A DNA stretch of 64,000 nucleotides, taken from positions 434,001 to 498,000 of the forward strand of contig NZ_CP055156.1 in NCBI RefSeq assembly GCF_014217805.1, read 5' to 3'. The notes beneath the pieces were generated by a model that was not told the DNA's origin, did no database searches, and saw only the letters and a program-made list of their open reading frames with translations. Every line of letters begins with the position of its first letter. The stretch's first letter is position 1. Position numbers and translations under genes: made by a program. The DNA comes from Adhaeribacter swui (GTDB taxonomy: Bacteria > Bacteroidota > Bacteroidia > Cytophagales > Hymenobacteraceae). Shown here piece after piece: positions 54,295 through 63,124 of this stretch.

Positions 54295-54738
54295 TTATTT
54301 AATCTGGATCTGGTGTTTTTTAACTTTTTGCTCGTCTTTTGGTACTACCACATGTAAAATACCATTCTCAAAGTGGGCATCAATTTGAGCCGGATTTACA
54401 TTATCGGGTAAGAAGAAAGTTCTGCTGAAAGAACCATATTGTGTTTCGAGCAAGTGGTATTTTTTGTTTGGGTTTTCTTCTTCTTTGTTAAACTTGCGCT
54501 CACCCGCAATAGTTAACTTACCTTCCTGAAAGTCGATGCTTATATCTTCTTTGCTTAAACCAGGCAACGATACGTTAAACTCGTACTGGTTTTCGGTTTC
54601 AAAGGCATCTACGTTCGGGGTGAAATCAGCTAATTGCCGGCGGTTGTTTACAGTTTCGTTGAAAAAACGATCTAACATAGTGCTGAAAGTTTGCGGCATT
54701 TTATCAGTTAAATAACCGTTATACTTTGTGATTGTCAT
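54295..54738 (-). CDS. Small heat-shock protein, Hsp20/alpha-crystallin
   Basis: This 147-residue ATP-independent holdase binds unfolding proteins. The alpha-crystallin domain spans about 37-130 (VDAFETENQYEFNVSLPGLSKEDI), with the conserved LPDNVN and the GILHVVVPK end motif. The C-terminal tail lacks a clear IxI motif. It has a strong Shine-Dalgarno (AGGAG, 9 nt before ATG), unusual here and consistent with rapid high expression. The next gene downstream is degP. Confidence 0.93.
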   Translation of the reverse strand: MTITKYNGYLTDKMPQTFSTMLDRFFNETVNNRRQLADFTPNVDAFETENQYEFNVSLPGLSKEDISIDFQEGKLTIAGERKFNKEEENPNKKYHLLETQYGSFSRTFFLPDNVNPAQIDAHFENGILHVVVPKDEQKVKKHQIQIK

Positions 54739-54747
54739 CGCTTTAAT

Positions 54748-54752
54748 CTCCT
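54748..54752 (-). promoter_or_regulatory. Strong Shine-Dalgarno site of hsp20
   Basis: The minus strand has TAGGAGAT upstream of the ATG at 54738, with AGGAG 9 nt before the codon. Strong SD sites are uncommon in this window, the DUF2795 gene being the other case. Confidence 0.7.
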
Positions 54753-54946
54753 ATTTTTATATTTTTAAGTTTTATTTTTCTGATTGATATACTTTCTATA
54801 GTAAATATTATACCAACAGAGTAAAACCGCTAAATCCAGACTTAATGACATTAAAACTTCTACCCACAAGGCAAATAAATGACATTAAGTCTTAAATTTT
54901 TAAAAATTTAACTTTTCAGGAGCACGATAGCTACCTAAATACGCTA

Positions 54947-55780
54947 TTAATCTTGCTGAACCGGCATTGGTATCCGGGGAAAAGGCTTATTCCCCTGAAA
55001 AATTGTATATCGGAATTCAACTCCCCATATGGGAGTAATGCTATTTTGATTTTCGCCGGCAATTACCGTTTTGGTTTGTTCATTTACCTTATCCGGTAGC
55101 TGTGAATAATCGGTTTGTTTGGTAAAAAAAGGAGTAAAGGTAAGATGCGGATTAGGTTGTATGGCTACTTCAAAGCGCAAACGGGTACGGTCAGCTATTC
55201 TGCCGACATAAGGCTTCGTAGATTTAAAATCTGTGTATAAAAACAATTCGTAACCCGCCCGGAGCCGGATAGGCAGATTATTTATTTTAAGGGCTTTATC
55301 CAGATCTAACCGGGGTCGCAGCCGACCTACAGAAGAGGTAGTGGTATATTGCAGGTAATCTACCATTAACCGTTTTATTACTTGTAAACCAACAATGGAG
55401 CTTAAGTGGCGCAGGTATACATCCGTAAAAAAAAGTTTGCGGCCAGGTTCAAAGCTAAACATTTGCGAACCTCCCACCCCCCAGGCATTCGTTAATACAT
55501 GCTCGTAACCTACTCGAAACTGGATTCGCTTTAACTGATTATTCAGAATTGGTGAATGTAAACCTTGATAATCTTGGTTGGTGGTAAAGCGGTATTGGTG
55601 TCGAAAAAATAAAAAACTGGTACTTTTAAAAACGAATTCGGCTTGCACCTCGGGCCACAGTTCTGGTGCTAGCTGTTGCTTTTGCTGCCCCTGAACCAAT
55701 ATAGCATTGAAGAAAAATAAAAAATTAAAAAAAAAGACTCGTGTAACAGGTACTGCCAATACATTAAAGCCCCACTTCAT
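54947..55780 (-). CDS. DUF2490 domain outer-membrane protein
   Basis: This 277-residue protein has a signal peptide (near VQGQQ) and the DUF2490 pattern of outer-membrane beta-strands: LWPEVQAEFVFKST, FRHQYRFTTNQ, FRVGYEHVLTN, RLRFEVAI and GVEFRYTIF. Function is unknown; such proteins are thought to be barrel-forming. It is monocistronic. An AT-rich 20-bp palindrome lies just downstream (54892-54911). Confidence 0.82.
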   Translation of the reverse strand: MKWGFNVLAVPVTRVFFFNFLFFFNAILVQGQQKQQLAPELWPEVQAEFVFKSTSFLFFRHQYRFTTNQDYQGLHSPILNNQLKRIQFRVGYEHVLTNAWGVGGSQMFSFEPGRKLFFTDVYLRHLSSIVGLQVIKRLMVDYLQYTTTSSVGRLRPRLDLDKALKINNLPIRLRAGYELFLYTDFKSTKPYVGRIADRTRLRFEVAIQPNPHLTFTPFFTKQTDYSQLPDKVNEQTKTVIAGENQNSITPIWGVEFRYTIFQGNKPFPRIPMPVQQD

Positions 55781-55852
55781 ACACCCAAATCAACGTTTGT
55801 TCGAATGGCAAAACGGATGTACCAGCTAACTGGTTATGAATTATGCTCTAAA

Positions 55853-57043
55853 TTAATTTTTTAACTCACTTAAAGCCAACCAGGCCATTAAGCCAATGCC
55901 GGTTTCTAAAGCAGTTTCGTCGACATCAAAAGTGGGGGTATGCACCGAAGAGGTTATACCGCGTTCTTCGTTGCGGGTACCTAAGCGGTAAAAACAAGCA
56001 TCAATTTGTTGGGTATAATACGCAAAATCTTCGGCCGCCATCCATAAATCCAGGTCTACCACGTTTTCTGAACCTAAATAGCTCTCGGCAGCAGCCCGCA
56101 TTTTTTCCGTTAATTCAGGCGAATTTTGTAAATACGGATAGCCTCTTCTGATTTCGAAATCGCAGCTTCCGCCCATCGCTTCGGCCAATTGCTCGGCCAT
56201 TTTTTTCATTTTAACGTGCGCCTCGGCTCGCCATTCCTCGTTCATGGTCCGGAAAGTACCTTCAATTCTTACTTCATTCGGAATTATATTGGTAGCCCCA
56301 TTGGCAATTACTTTCCCAAAAGAGAGAACCGTTGGCACTTTGGGGCTGGCCGCTCGGCTTACTATTTGTTGTAAAGCCACAATCAAGTGCGCCGAAATAA
56401 GCACCGGATCAATATTCATTTCGGGCATGGCTCCGTGGCCACCCTTTCCAGTAACGGTAATATATAACTCATCGGCGCTGGCCATGTACATGCCCGGTCT
56501 TACGCCTACTTTACCGGCTGGTAACTGCGGAAATACATGTTGCCCAAAAATAGCCGCAGGAGCCGGATTTTGCAGCACCCCTTCTTTAATCATAATGGAA
56601 GCCCCACCGGGAATTAATTCTTCACCCGGTTGAAAAATTAGCTTTACCGTTCCTTCAAATTGATTTCGTAATTGACTTAAAATACGGGCCGTACCTAACA
56701 AAGAAGAAGTGTGCACATCGTGTCCGCAGGCGTGCATGACCCCTGTATTTTTTGATTTATAGGGCACCTCGTTTTGCTCGGTGATGGGTAAAGCATCCAT
56801 ATCGCCCCGGAGGGCTACTACTTTTTTGCCTGGATTTTTGCCTTCAATTAAAGCCATAACACCCGTTTCGGCCATGGTTATTGGCTCCAGGCCAAACGAC
56901 TTTAACTTTTCTTTAACAAAGGCGGCTGTCTGGTATTCCTGAAAAGAAAGTTCGGGATTGGCGTGTAAATGTTGCCGGATTTGTACTACATCGGGGGCAT
57001 ATTCACGAGCTAGCTTTTGTACGACTTCTTTCAGATCAGACAT
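55853..57043 (-). CDS. M20 family amidohydrolase/N-acyl-amino-acid hydrolase
   Basis: This 396-residue cytosolic metallohydrolase belongs to the M20D/HipO-like group that removes acyl groups from amino acids. Metal-binding features are HACGHDVHTSSLLG, GEELIPGGASIMI, GQHVFPQLPAG and the late AAEDFAYYTQ. It is alone in its unit, with a poorly conserved upstream region of short repeats (near 57040-57085). The substrate is not fixed by sequence. Confidence 0.9.
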   Translation of the reverse strand: MSDLKEVVQKLAREYAPDVVQIRQHLHANPELSFQEYQTAAFVKEKLKSFGLEPITMAETGVMALIEGKNPGKKVVALRGDMDALPITEQNEVPYKSKNTGVMHACGHDVHTSSLLGTARILSQLRNQFEGTVKLIFQPGEELIPGGASIMIKEGVLQNPAPAAIFGQHVFPQLPAGKVGVRPGMYMASADELYITVTGKGGHGAMPEMNIDPVLISAHLIVALQQIVSRAASPKVPTVLSFGKVIANGATNIIPNEVRIEGTFRTMNEEWRAEAHVKMKKMAEQLAEAMGGSCDFEIRRGYPYLQNSPELTEKMRAAAESYLGSENVVDLDLWMAAEDFAYYTQQIDACFYRLGTRNEERGITSSVHTPTFDVDETALETGIGLMAWLALSELKN

Positions 57044-57197
57044 GATAAGAGTTAAGAGTTAAAGGTTATAAGTTGAAAGTGATAAGTAAAAGTAACCAAA
57101 AGGGCACCCAGATCATCCAGAGGGCTTATTTGCTTATTCTAAAATTTAAAAAATCAGCTTTAGGTTACCGGATAATTAAAGACAACCCGTCATTATT

Positions 57198-57716
57198 TTA
57201 CCGGTTTATATTTATCTGGTCAGTAATTATCAAGGCGTTCGGCGAAATATCCCGGATGCGGGAAAGTACTTGCTGCGCTTCAATCCGGGTTAAGTAATCA
57301 CCTACTTTAAGCCGGAAAGTTGGTTGCCGGTATTGCAGGTAATCCCGTTCCTCGGGTATCCGTTCGATAATAGCTCGCCGCATGTCCATGGCCGTTTTAC
57401 GTTCTGTTCCGGTATACATTAATATGCGGTAACCAGAGGCATATTTTATGGCTTTGTTCGCGCTAGCCATGGTATCAAGCAAAGCTGTTACACGGTTGTT
57501 CACGTGGTTAGTAGGAGTAACTAATACCGTAGGCTCGGTGGTAGGCTTAGGGTTCTCCGTAGATTCTGTGGGAGGAGCCGGAAACTTGGGCCGGTAAACG
57601 CTAAAATCTTCTACTTTTGCTGCTGCTTCGGTATTTGAGGAAGTTCCAGGAGGCCTGGTGCAGGAAATAAGCACTAAAAATAAAAAACTTAGCTCTTTAA
57701 ATCTGATTTTTCTCAT
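57198..57716 (-). CDS. Lipoprotein with a SPOR-like C-terminal domain
   Basis: This 172-residue lipoprotein (lipobox LISC, Cys at residue 19) has a Pro/Thr-rich linker (about 35-70). The C-terminal region resembles a SPOR-like fold that binds peptidoglycan: YRILMYTGTERKTAMDMRRA, then FRLKVGDYLTRIEAQQVLSRI. Its start overlaps the end of deoC by 20 bp, so it belongs to the secA-deoC operon. A role in the envelope is inferred. The SPOR assignment is by pattern only. Confidence 0.75.
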   Translation of the reverse strand: MRKIRFKELSFLFLVLISCTRPPGTSSNTEAAAKVEDFSVYRPKFPAPPTESTENPKPTTEPTVLVTPTNHVNNRVTALLDTMASANKAIKYASGYRILMYTGTERKTAMDMRRAIIERIPEERDYLQYRQPTFRLKVGDYLTRIEAQQVLSRIRDISPNALIITDQININR

Positions 57717-58380
57717 GCTTTATAAGTTGCACTCCCACCGATGTACCTAAACGATCAGCTCCCGCTTTTATTAATTCCTGAGCAAAGTTAAAATCCCGGA
57801 TACCACCTGATGCTTTAATCCGAACTTTATCGGGCAATGAATCCCGCATAAGCATAATATCTTCTACTAAAGCGCCTTGCTGCGCAAAACCCGTGGAAGT
57901 TTTTACAAAATCGGCTTCAGCTTGGGCGCAAATAGCACAGGCTTCTATAATTTCTTCTTCCGATAACAGAGCAGTTTCGATAATTACTTTTAACAAGCCA
58001 CCCCGCAAATGGCAAAGTGTAGCTAGTTCGCCAATTTCATTTTCTACATCGGCCAACTTACCCGATTTAAAAGCCGCTAAGTTCCAGACTACATCTATTT
58101 CGGAAGCCCCGGTACTTAATGCTTTGTGCGCTTCAAAAAATTTAACTTCGGCCGTTTGATAACCAAAAGGAAAACCTATTACGGTAGCTATATTAACCGA
58201 ACTTTCGCCTAAAATGCTATTGGCAATTTTTACATAGCAAGGAGGCACACAAACCGCCGCAAACTGATACTCCTGGGCTTCGGCACACAATTGCCGGATC
58301 ATACGCTCATCGGCATCGGGCCGCAGGAGCGTATGATCAATGTAATGGGCAATAGGTGGAATATTTGATTTAGTCTTCAA
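57697..58380 (-). CDS. deoC: Deoxyribose-phosphate aldolase
   Basis: DeoC reversibly splits 2-deoxyribose-5-phosphate into glyceraldehyde-3-phosphate and acetaldehyde in nucleoside recycling. The 227-residue length is normal. The Schiff-base lysine is K160 (FVKTSTGF), with K189 (RIKASGG) and Asp96 (EIDVVWN) also present. Start choice: only a TTG at 58380 leaves the conserved IDHTLLRPDA intact, so I use it; no upstream ATG is available. It overlaps the secA stop by 11 bp and the lipoprotein gene by 20 bp, indicating translational coupling. Confidence 0.95.
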   Translation of the reverse strand: MKTKSNIPPIAHYIDHTLLRPDADERMIRQLCAEAQEYQFAAVCVPPCYVKIANSILGESSVNIATVIGFPFGYQTAEVKFFEAHKALSTGASEIDVVWNLAAFKSGKLADVENEIGELATLCHLRGGLLKVIIETALLSEEEIIEACAICAQAEADFVKTSTGFAQQGALVEDIMLMRDSLPDKVRIKASGGIRDFNFAQELIKAGADRLGTSVGVQLIKHEKNQI

Positions 58381-61300
58381 TGATTACACAGAGATGGTTT
58401 AACACATCCTGTTCTACGCTTTTGTATTTCACATCGCGTACGATCCGGCCATCATTGTACTGCACGCTTACTTTATCGTTACGGCCTGCCACTTTATGCG
58501 ACCGCACCGGAACCGCTTTTACAGCAGCCTGCGCCTCCGCAGCTTCTTCGGCCGCCGGACCTTCTAAAACAGAATGTACTTCTTCTTTTTGCACTTTTAA
58601 GGCCGGAGCTTTAGCGGGTTTTGGAGGCCGCGCTTCTTGCACTTCTTCGGATCTTTGAACCGGAATATCCGCTTTAAACAAGAATGAAACCGTTTCTTCG
58701 TTTACTTTGCCAATCATGCGTTTAAACAGCTCAAAAGATTCAAACTTGTAAATTAACAACGGATCTTTTTGCTCGTAAACGGCATTCTGTACCGATTGTT
58801 TTAAATCGTCCATCTCCCGTAAATGCTGCGTCCAGGCCTGATCAATGGTAGCCAGCGTAATTGCTTTCTCCATTTCTTTAATCAATTCCCGCGACTGCGT
58901 ATTATACGCTTTTTCCAGATTCGTCATGGCGGTAATTTGCTTGCGCCCATCTGAGAATGGCACTGCTATGGTTTCAATCATAGCACGGTTCTGGTAAATA
59001 TCCGTGATAATTGGCATAGAATGCTCCGCAATGGCTTTATTCTTATTCAAGTAATAAGTTAAAGCTTCGTTGTACAGCTTCTCCGTTAACTCAGCGTCTG
59101 AAGTGCTGGCTAACTCATTAGCCGTAATGGCGGTATCAAAACCAAATACCCGGATTATATTTAAAGTAAAATCTTCAAAGTCTCCACTGGCTTTATGGCC
59201 CGCTACAATATCTTCGCTCAGATCATAAATCATGTTCCAGATATCCAGTTCTAACCGCTCTCCATACAAGGCATTCCGACGCCGGCGATAAACTACCTCC
59301 CGTTGGGCATTCATTACGTCGTCGTATTCCAGCAAGCGTTTCCGGATACCAAAGTTATTTTCTTCTACTTTTTTCTGGGCCCTTTCAATAGAGTTAGAAA
59401 TCATGGAATGCTGAATAACTTCGCCTTCTTCTAAACCTAAACGGTCCATTAGTTTGGCAATCCGCTCGGAACCAAATAAACGCATCAGGCTATCGTCCAA
59501 GCTCACGAAAAACTGTGAAGAACCCGGGTCACCTTGCCGGCCGGAACGACCACGTAATTGGCGGTCAACGCGGCGGGATTCGTGACGCTCCGTACCAATA
59601 ATCGCTAAACCACCAGCCTGCTTTGATTCTGGCGTTAATTTAATATCAGTACCCCGACCAGCCATGTTGGTGGCAATAGTAACGGTGCTGGGCTTACCAG
59701 CTTCGGCTACAATTTCGGCTTCTTTTTGGTGGAGTTTGGCATTTAATACCTGGTGCGGAATTTTCCGGATTTGCAGCATCCGGCTTACTAATTCTGAAAT
59801 TTCTACGGAGGTAGTACCTACTAATACCGGACGACCTGCGGCGGTTAACTCCTGAATTTCTTCGGCTACGGCGTTAAATTTCTCGCGTACGGTTTTATAA
59901 ACTTTATCGTGGCGGTCTTCACGAACAACTGGTCTATTCGTTGGAATAGTAACCACGTCCAATTTATAAATTTCCCAGAATTCGCCGGCTTCCGTTTCAG
60001 CGGTACCAGTCATACCGCAAAGTTTGTGGTACATCCGGAAATAATTTTGCAGCGTAACCGTAGCGTAAGTTTGCGTAGCATCTTCTACCCGTACGTTTTC
60101 CTTGGCTTCAATAGCCTGGTGTAAGCCATCGGAATAACGGCGACCTTCCATTACCCGGCCGGTTTGCTCATCTACAATTTTTACTTTCCGGTCTTCCGTA
60201 ACAATATATTCTACGTCTTTTTCGAATAAAGTATAGGCTTTTAATAATTGGTTAATAGTATGCACCCGCTGCGATTTCTCGGCAAAATCATTCATTAACT
60301 TTTCTTTGCGGTGCAAACGCTCCTCATCCGAAATAGACTTGTCGTTTTCAATAGTAGCTAACTCAGTACCAATATCCGGCATAATAAAGAAGTTTGGATC
60401 TTCTCCCTGACCGGTAATCATATCAAGCCCTTTTTCGGTTAGTTCGATGTTATTATTTTTTTCATCGATGGTAAAGTAAAGCGGCTCATCGGCTTGCGGC
60501 ATTTGGCGGGCATTATCCTGCAGGAAAAAGTTTTCGGTTTTTTGCAAAGCCGCCCGGATACCGGTTTCACCTAAAAATTTAATTAAAGGTTTATTTTTAG
60601 GTAATCCCCTGTAAGCTCTAAACAAAGATAAACCGCCTTCTTTTTCGTTGCCTTCTTTTAATAACCGTTTAGCTTCTACTAAAAAATTACCTACTACCTT
60701 TTTTTGCGCTTCCACCAGCATGGCAATACGAGGCTTCAGTTCATAAAACTCGTGTTCATCGCCGCGTGGTACTGGCCCCGAAATAATTAACGGTGTACGG
60801 GCATCGTCAATCAACACAGAGTCTACCTCATCTACCATCGCGAAGTGGTGTTTGCGCTGCACCAATTCGTCGGGGCTACGAGCCATGTTATCGCGCAGGT
60901 AGTCAAAGCCAAATTCGTTGTTAGTACCATACGTTATATCGGCCTGGTAGGCGCGACGGCGGCTATCGGTATTGGGCTGGTGTTTATCAATACAGTCAAT
61001 GCTAATCCCGTGGAACTCAAATAACGGCGCCATCCATTCAGAGTCACGCTTGGCCAAGTAATCGTTTACCGTAACCACGTGCACGCCCCGTTTAGCTAAA
61101 GCATTCAGGAAAGCTGGCAGAGTTGCTACCAATGTTTTACCTTCACCGGTACCCATCTCAGCAATTTTGCCCTGGTGCAACACAATACCCCCGATTAACT
61201 GCACATCGTAGTGCAACATATCCCAGGTAATTTCGCTACCAGCAGCCAGCCATTTATTTGCCCATATAGCTTTATCGCCTTCTAAACGCACGTTTGGTTT

Positions 61301-61738
61301 ACGAGCAGCTATACTACGGTCCAGGTCGGTAGCCGTAACTACTAATTGGTGATTTTCTTTATACCGGCGGGCCGTTTCTTTTACAATAGCAAAGGCCTGC
61401 GGCAATACTTCCATCAGTACTTGCTCTAATTGTTTATTCCGGTCTTTTTCTAAAGTATCTATTTCGGAAAAGATATTTTCTTTCTGCATGATGTCCAGTT
61501 CCGGCTCATTATTAATCCGGTGGTGCAGGACTGCAATCTGGTCATCAATTTGTTTCAGGCGCTCGTCAATTATAGCTTTTACATCCTGGGTTCTCTGGCG
61601 GAGCTCATCATCTGAAACTGCGGCTAACCGGGCATACTCTTCGTTGATTTGTCCTACGTACGGTGTTACTTCCTTAATATCTCGTTCGGATTTGGTGCCG
61701 AAGATTTTAGCAACCGTTTTTCCAATAAAATCGAACAT
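58370..61738 (-). CDS. secA: Preprotein translocase ATPase SecA
   Basis: SecA drives proteins through SecYEG; many T9SS cargoes in this organism need it first. The 1122-residue length is long, as usual in Bacteroidota, with extra segments near 50-115 and about 330-410. Nucleotide-binding I has Walker A MGTGEGKT (195-202) and DEVD (303-306). The helicase-like core continues to MAGRGTDIKL, GRSGRQGDPG and the IEEGEVIQHSM-type motif. The C-terminus lacks the usual Cys-rich SEC-C zinc site; it reads AGRNDKVSVQYNDGRIV. A perfect TAnnTTTG lies about 34 bp before the ATG. It leads the operon with deoC and the SPOR-like lipoprotein. Confidence 0.97.
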   Translation of the reverse strand: MFDFIGKTVAKIFGTKSERDIKEVTPYVGQINEEYARLAAVSDDELRQRTQDVKAIIDERLKQIDDQIAVLHHRINNEPELDIMQKENIFSEIDTLEKDRNKQLEQVLMEVLPQAFAIVKETARRYKENHQLVVTATDLDRSIAARKPNVRLEGDKAIWANKWLAAGSEITWDMLHYDVQLIGGIVLHQGKIAEMGTGEGKTLVATLPAFLNALAKRGVHVVTVNDYLAKRDSEWMAPLFEFHGISIDCIDKHQPNTDSRRRAYQADITYGTNNEFGFDYLRDNMARSPDELVQRKHHFAMVDEVDSVLIDDARTPLIISGPVPRGDEHEFYELKPRIAMLVEAQKKVVGNFLVEAKRLLKEGNEKEGGLSLFRAYRGLPKNKPLIKFLGETGIRAALQKTENFFLQDNARQMPQADEPLYFTIDEKNNNIELTEKGLDMITGQGEDPNFFIMPDIGTELATIENDKSISDEERLHRKEKLMNDFAEKSQRVHTINQLLKAYTLFEKDVEYIVTEDRKVKIVDEQTGRVMEGRRYSDGLHQAIEAKENVRVEDATQTYATVTLQNYFRMYHKLCGMTGTAETEAGEFWEIYKLDVVTIPTNRPVVREDRHDKVYKTVREKFNAVAEEIQELTAAGRPVLVGTTSVEISELVSRMLQIRKIPHQVLNAKLHQKEAEIVAEAGKPSTVTIATNMAGRGTDIKLTPESKQAGGLAIIGTERHESRRVDRQLRGRSGRQGDPGSSQFFVSLDDSLMRLFGSERIAKLMDRLGLEEGEVIQHSMISNSIERAQKKVEENNFGIRKRLLEYDDVMNAQREVVYRRRRNALYGERLELDIWNMIYDLSEDIVAGHKASGDFEDFTLNIIRVFGFDTAITANELASTSDAELTEKLYNEALTYYLNKNKAIAEHSMPIITDIYQNRAMIETIAVPFSDGRKQITAMTNLEKAYNTQSRELIKEMEKAITLATIDQAWTQHLREMDDLKQSVQNAVYEQKDPLLIYKFESFELFKRMIGKVNEETVSFLFKADIPVQRSEEVQEARPPKPAKAPALKVQKEEVHSVLEGPAAEEAAEAQAAVKAVPVRSHKVAGRNDKVSVQYNDGRIVRDVKYKSVEQDVLNHLCVIIED

Positions 61739-61771
61739 TGCTTGTCGTTAAAAATTAAAATAGATGTAAGT

Positions 61772-61779
61772 CAAAATTA
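61772..61779 (-). promoter_or_regulatory. Candidate -7 promoter element of secA operon
   Basis: TAATTTTG on the minus strand matches TAnnTTTG. The predicted leader to the ATG at 61738 is about 30 nt. No consensus -33 element was found at normal spacing. Confidence 0.45.
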
Positions 61780-62130
61780 CAGGGTTTTTCTGAAATATCG
61801 GTATACAAGCAATTAAAACAATCTGTTTTAACTACCGCGTAGTTACTCCTATTAAAGAACACCCAAGACTTATAACAAAAAATCCGCCTAAATAATTTAG
61901 GTACTCACTTTATTACAGATGGTTTTTAAAATTGATTCAGGATTTTAAAATAATGACAGTAAATAAGTAATTAAATCTGCTTTAGAATACACACCAGGCT
62001 ATTTTTGAATTATTTTACTAAAACGAAGAGTGGGTATGTCACTTTTTTAAATTTTACCTCCAACTAATCTAAATTCACCCGCTTTGGTCTGACTATTCGT
62101 CAGGGTACCAGGCAAATTTTAAAAAATTAA

Positions 62131-62169
62131 AAACCTGAGCCTGATAAACTTTCCAACTCAGGTAAAAAA
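62131..62169 (-). terminator. Possible terminator of ppx
   Basis: A 7-bp stem (ACCTGAG at 62133-62139 with CTCAGGT at 62157-62163) has T-rich ends on both sides. The loop is long (17 nt), so this is a modest candidate about 15 bp beyond the ppx stop. Confidence 0.5.
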
Positions 62170-62179
62170 GGTGCTGTAA

Positions 62180-63124
62180 TTACTTTACCACTAATTTTAA
62201 TTGTTCGCTTAGCAAGCCCTCTTTTAAGGCGTAAGACGAAACCCGGATTTTATATATTTCAAAATTTTCCAGAACAAAATCAATTAATATGGTAGCTACT
62301 ACAATCATATCTACCCGCATTTCTGCCATACCCGGAATTTTTAAGCGCTCGGAACGGGTTTTCTTTAAAATATCATCGTAGATTTCGTAGAAGTCCGATA
62401 AAGCTAAATCCGCTTCGGTGCACGGATCGCACGAACGGTCTAGCCCTTTACGGCGCACATCAATATCACAAAGGGTGTCAAAAGTACCCGACGAACCAAT
62501 TAATACACAAGGTTTATATTGTTCTATGGCTTCCGTTAATGGCTGCAGGGCTTTTTCCAGAAACTCCATCTCGGCTTCGGTATCGGCCGCAGAGATTGGA
62601 TCGGTAATAAAAAACTTATCCATTAAACGTTGGGCACCAATTTCAAAGCTTTGCTTCCAGTAAATATTTTCTTCGTCGCAGATAATACATTCTACGCTGC
62701 CACCGCCAATATCAATAATCAAGCTACGCTCGGAACCAATTTCCAAAGCAGATTTAACGCCGTAATAAATTAACTCGGCCTCGCGATCGCCCGAAATAAC
62801 GTCCACGTCAATGCCAATCTGGTCGCGGATAGCCTGCACCAACTTAGGTCCGTTCGTCGCATTCCGGACAGCACTGGTAGCTACCGCCTTAATTTCCTGT
62901 ACTTCGTGCTTTTCTATCTCGGTTTTAAAAGCAGTTAAAGTTTGCAGCGCCCGTTCAATTGCATCGGGGGCAATAGCGCCCTGGCTTATACCATCCTGCC
63001 CCAATTTAACGGGTTCTTTCAGCTTAACTAAAGCAACAGGTTCTCCGACAGAATTAATTTCTGAGATTAGTAAATGGAAGGTATTCGTACCCATATCAAT
63101 CAGGGCAAGGCGGCGACTTTTCAT
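62180..63124 (-). CDS. ppx: Exopolyphosphatase, Ppx/GppA family
   Basis: This 314-residue Ppx/GppA phosphatase hydrolyses polyphosphate or pppGpp. Family motifs are ALIDMGTNTFHLLISEI (phosphate 1), AVATSAVRNATNG, ISGDREAELIYYGV, IIDIGGGSVECI (phosphate 2) and LIGSSGTFDTL. It is shorter than E. coli Ppx and lacks its C-terminal HD-like part, matching the short Bacteroidota form. It overlaps the upstream methyltransferase by 4 bp in an ATGA arrangement, so the two are probably co-translated. Whether polyphosphate or pppGpp is its main substrate is not resolvable here. Confidence 0.92.
   Translation of the reverse strand: MKSRRLALIDMGTNTFHLLISEINSVGEPVALVKLKEPVKLGQDGISQGAIAPDAIERALQTLTAFKTEIEKHEVQEIKAVATSAVRNATNGPKLVQAIRDQIGIDVDVISGDREAELIYYGVKSALEIGSERSLIIDIGGGSVECIICDEENIYWKQSFEIGAQRLMDKFFITDPISAADTEAEMEFLEKALQPLTEAIEQYKPCVLIGSSGTFDTLCDIDVRRKGLDRSCDPCTEADLALSDFYEIYDDILKKTRSERLKIPGMAEMRVDMIVVATILIDFVLENFEIYKIRVSSYALKEGLLSEQLKLVVK

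Larger units (their letters stand above)
61739..62179. other. Intergenic region between secA and ppx
   Basis: This 441-bp AT-rich region contains the secA promoter candidate on the left and the ppx terminator candidate (62131-62169) on the right. No gene or RNA is recognisable. Confidence 0.5.
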
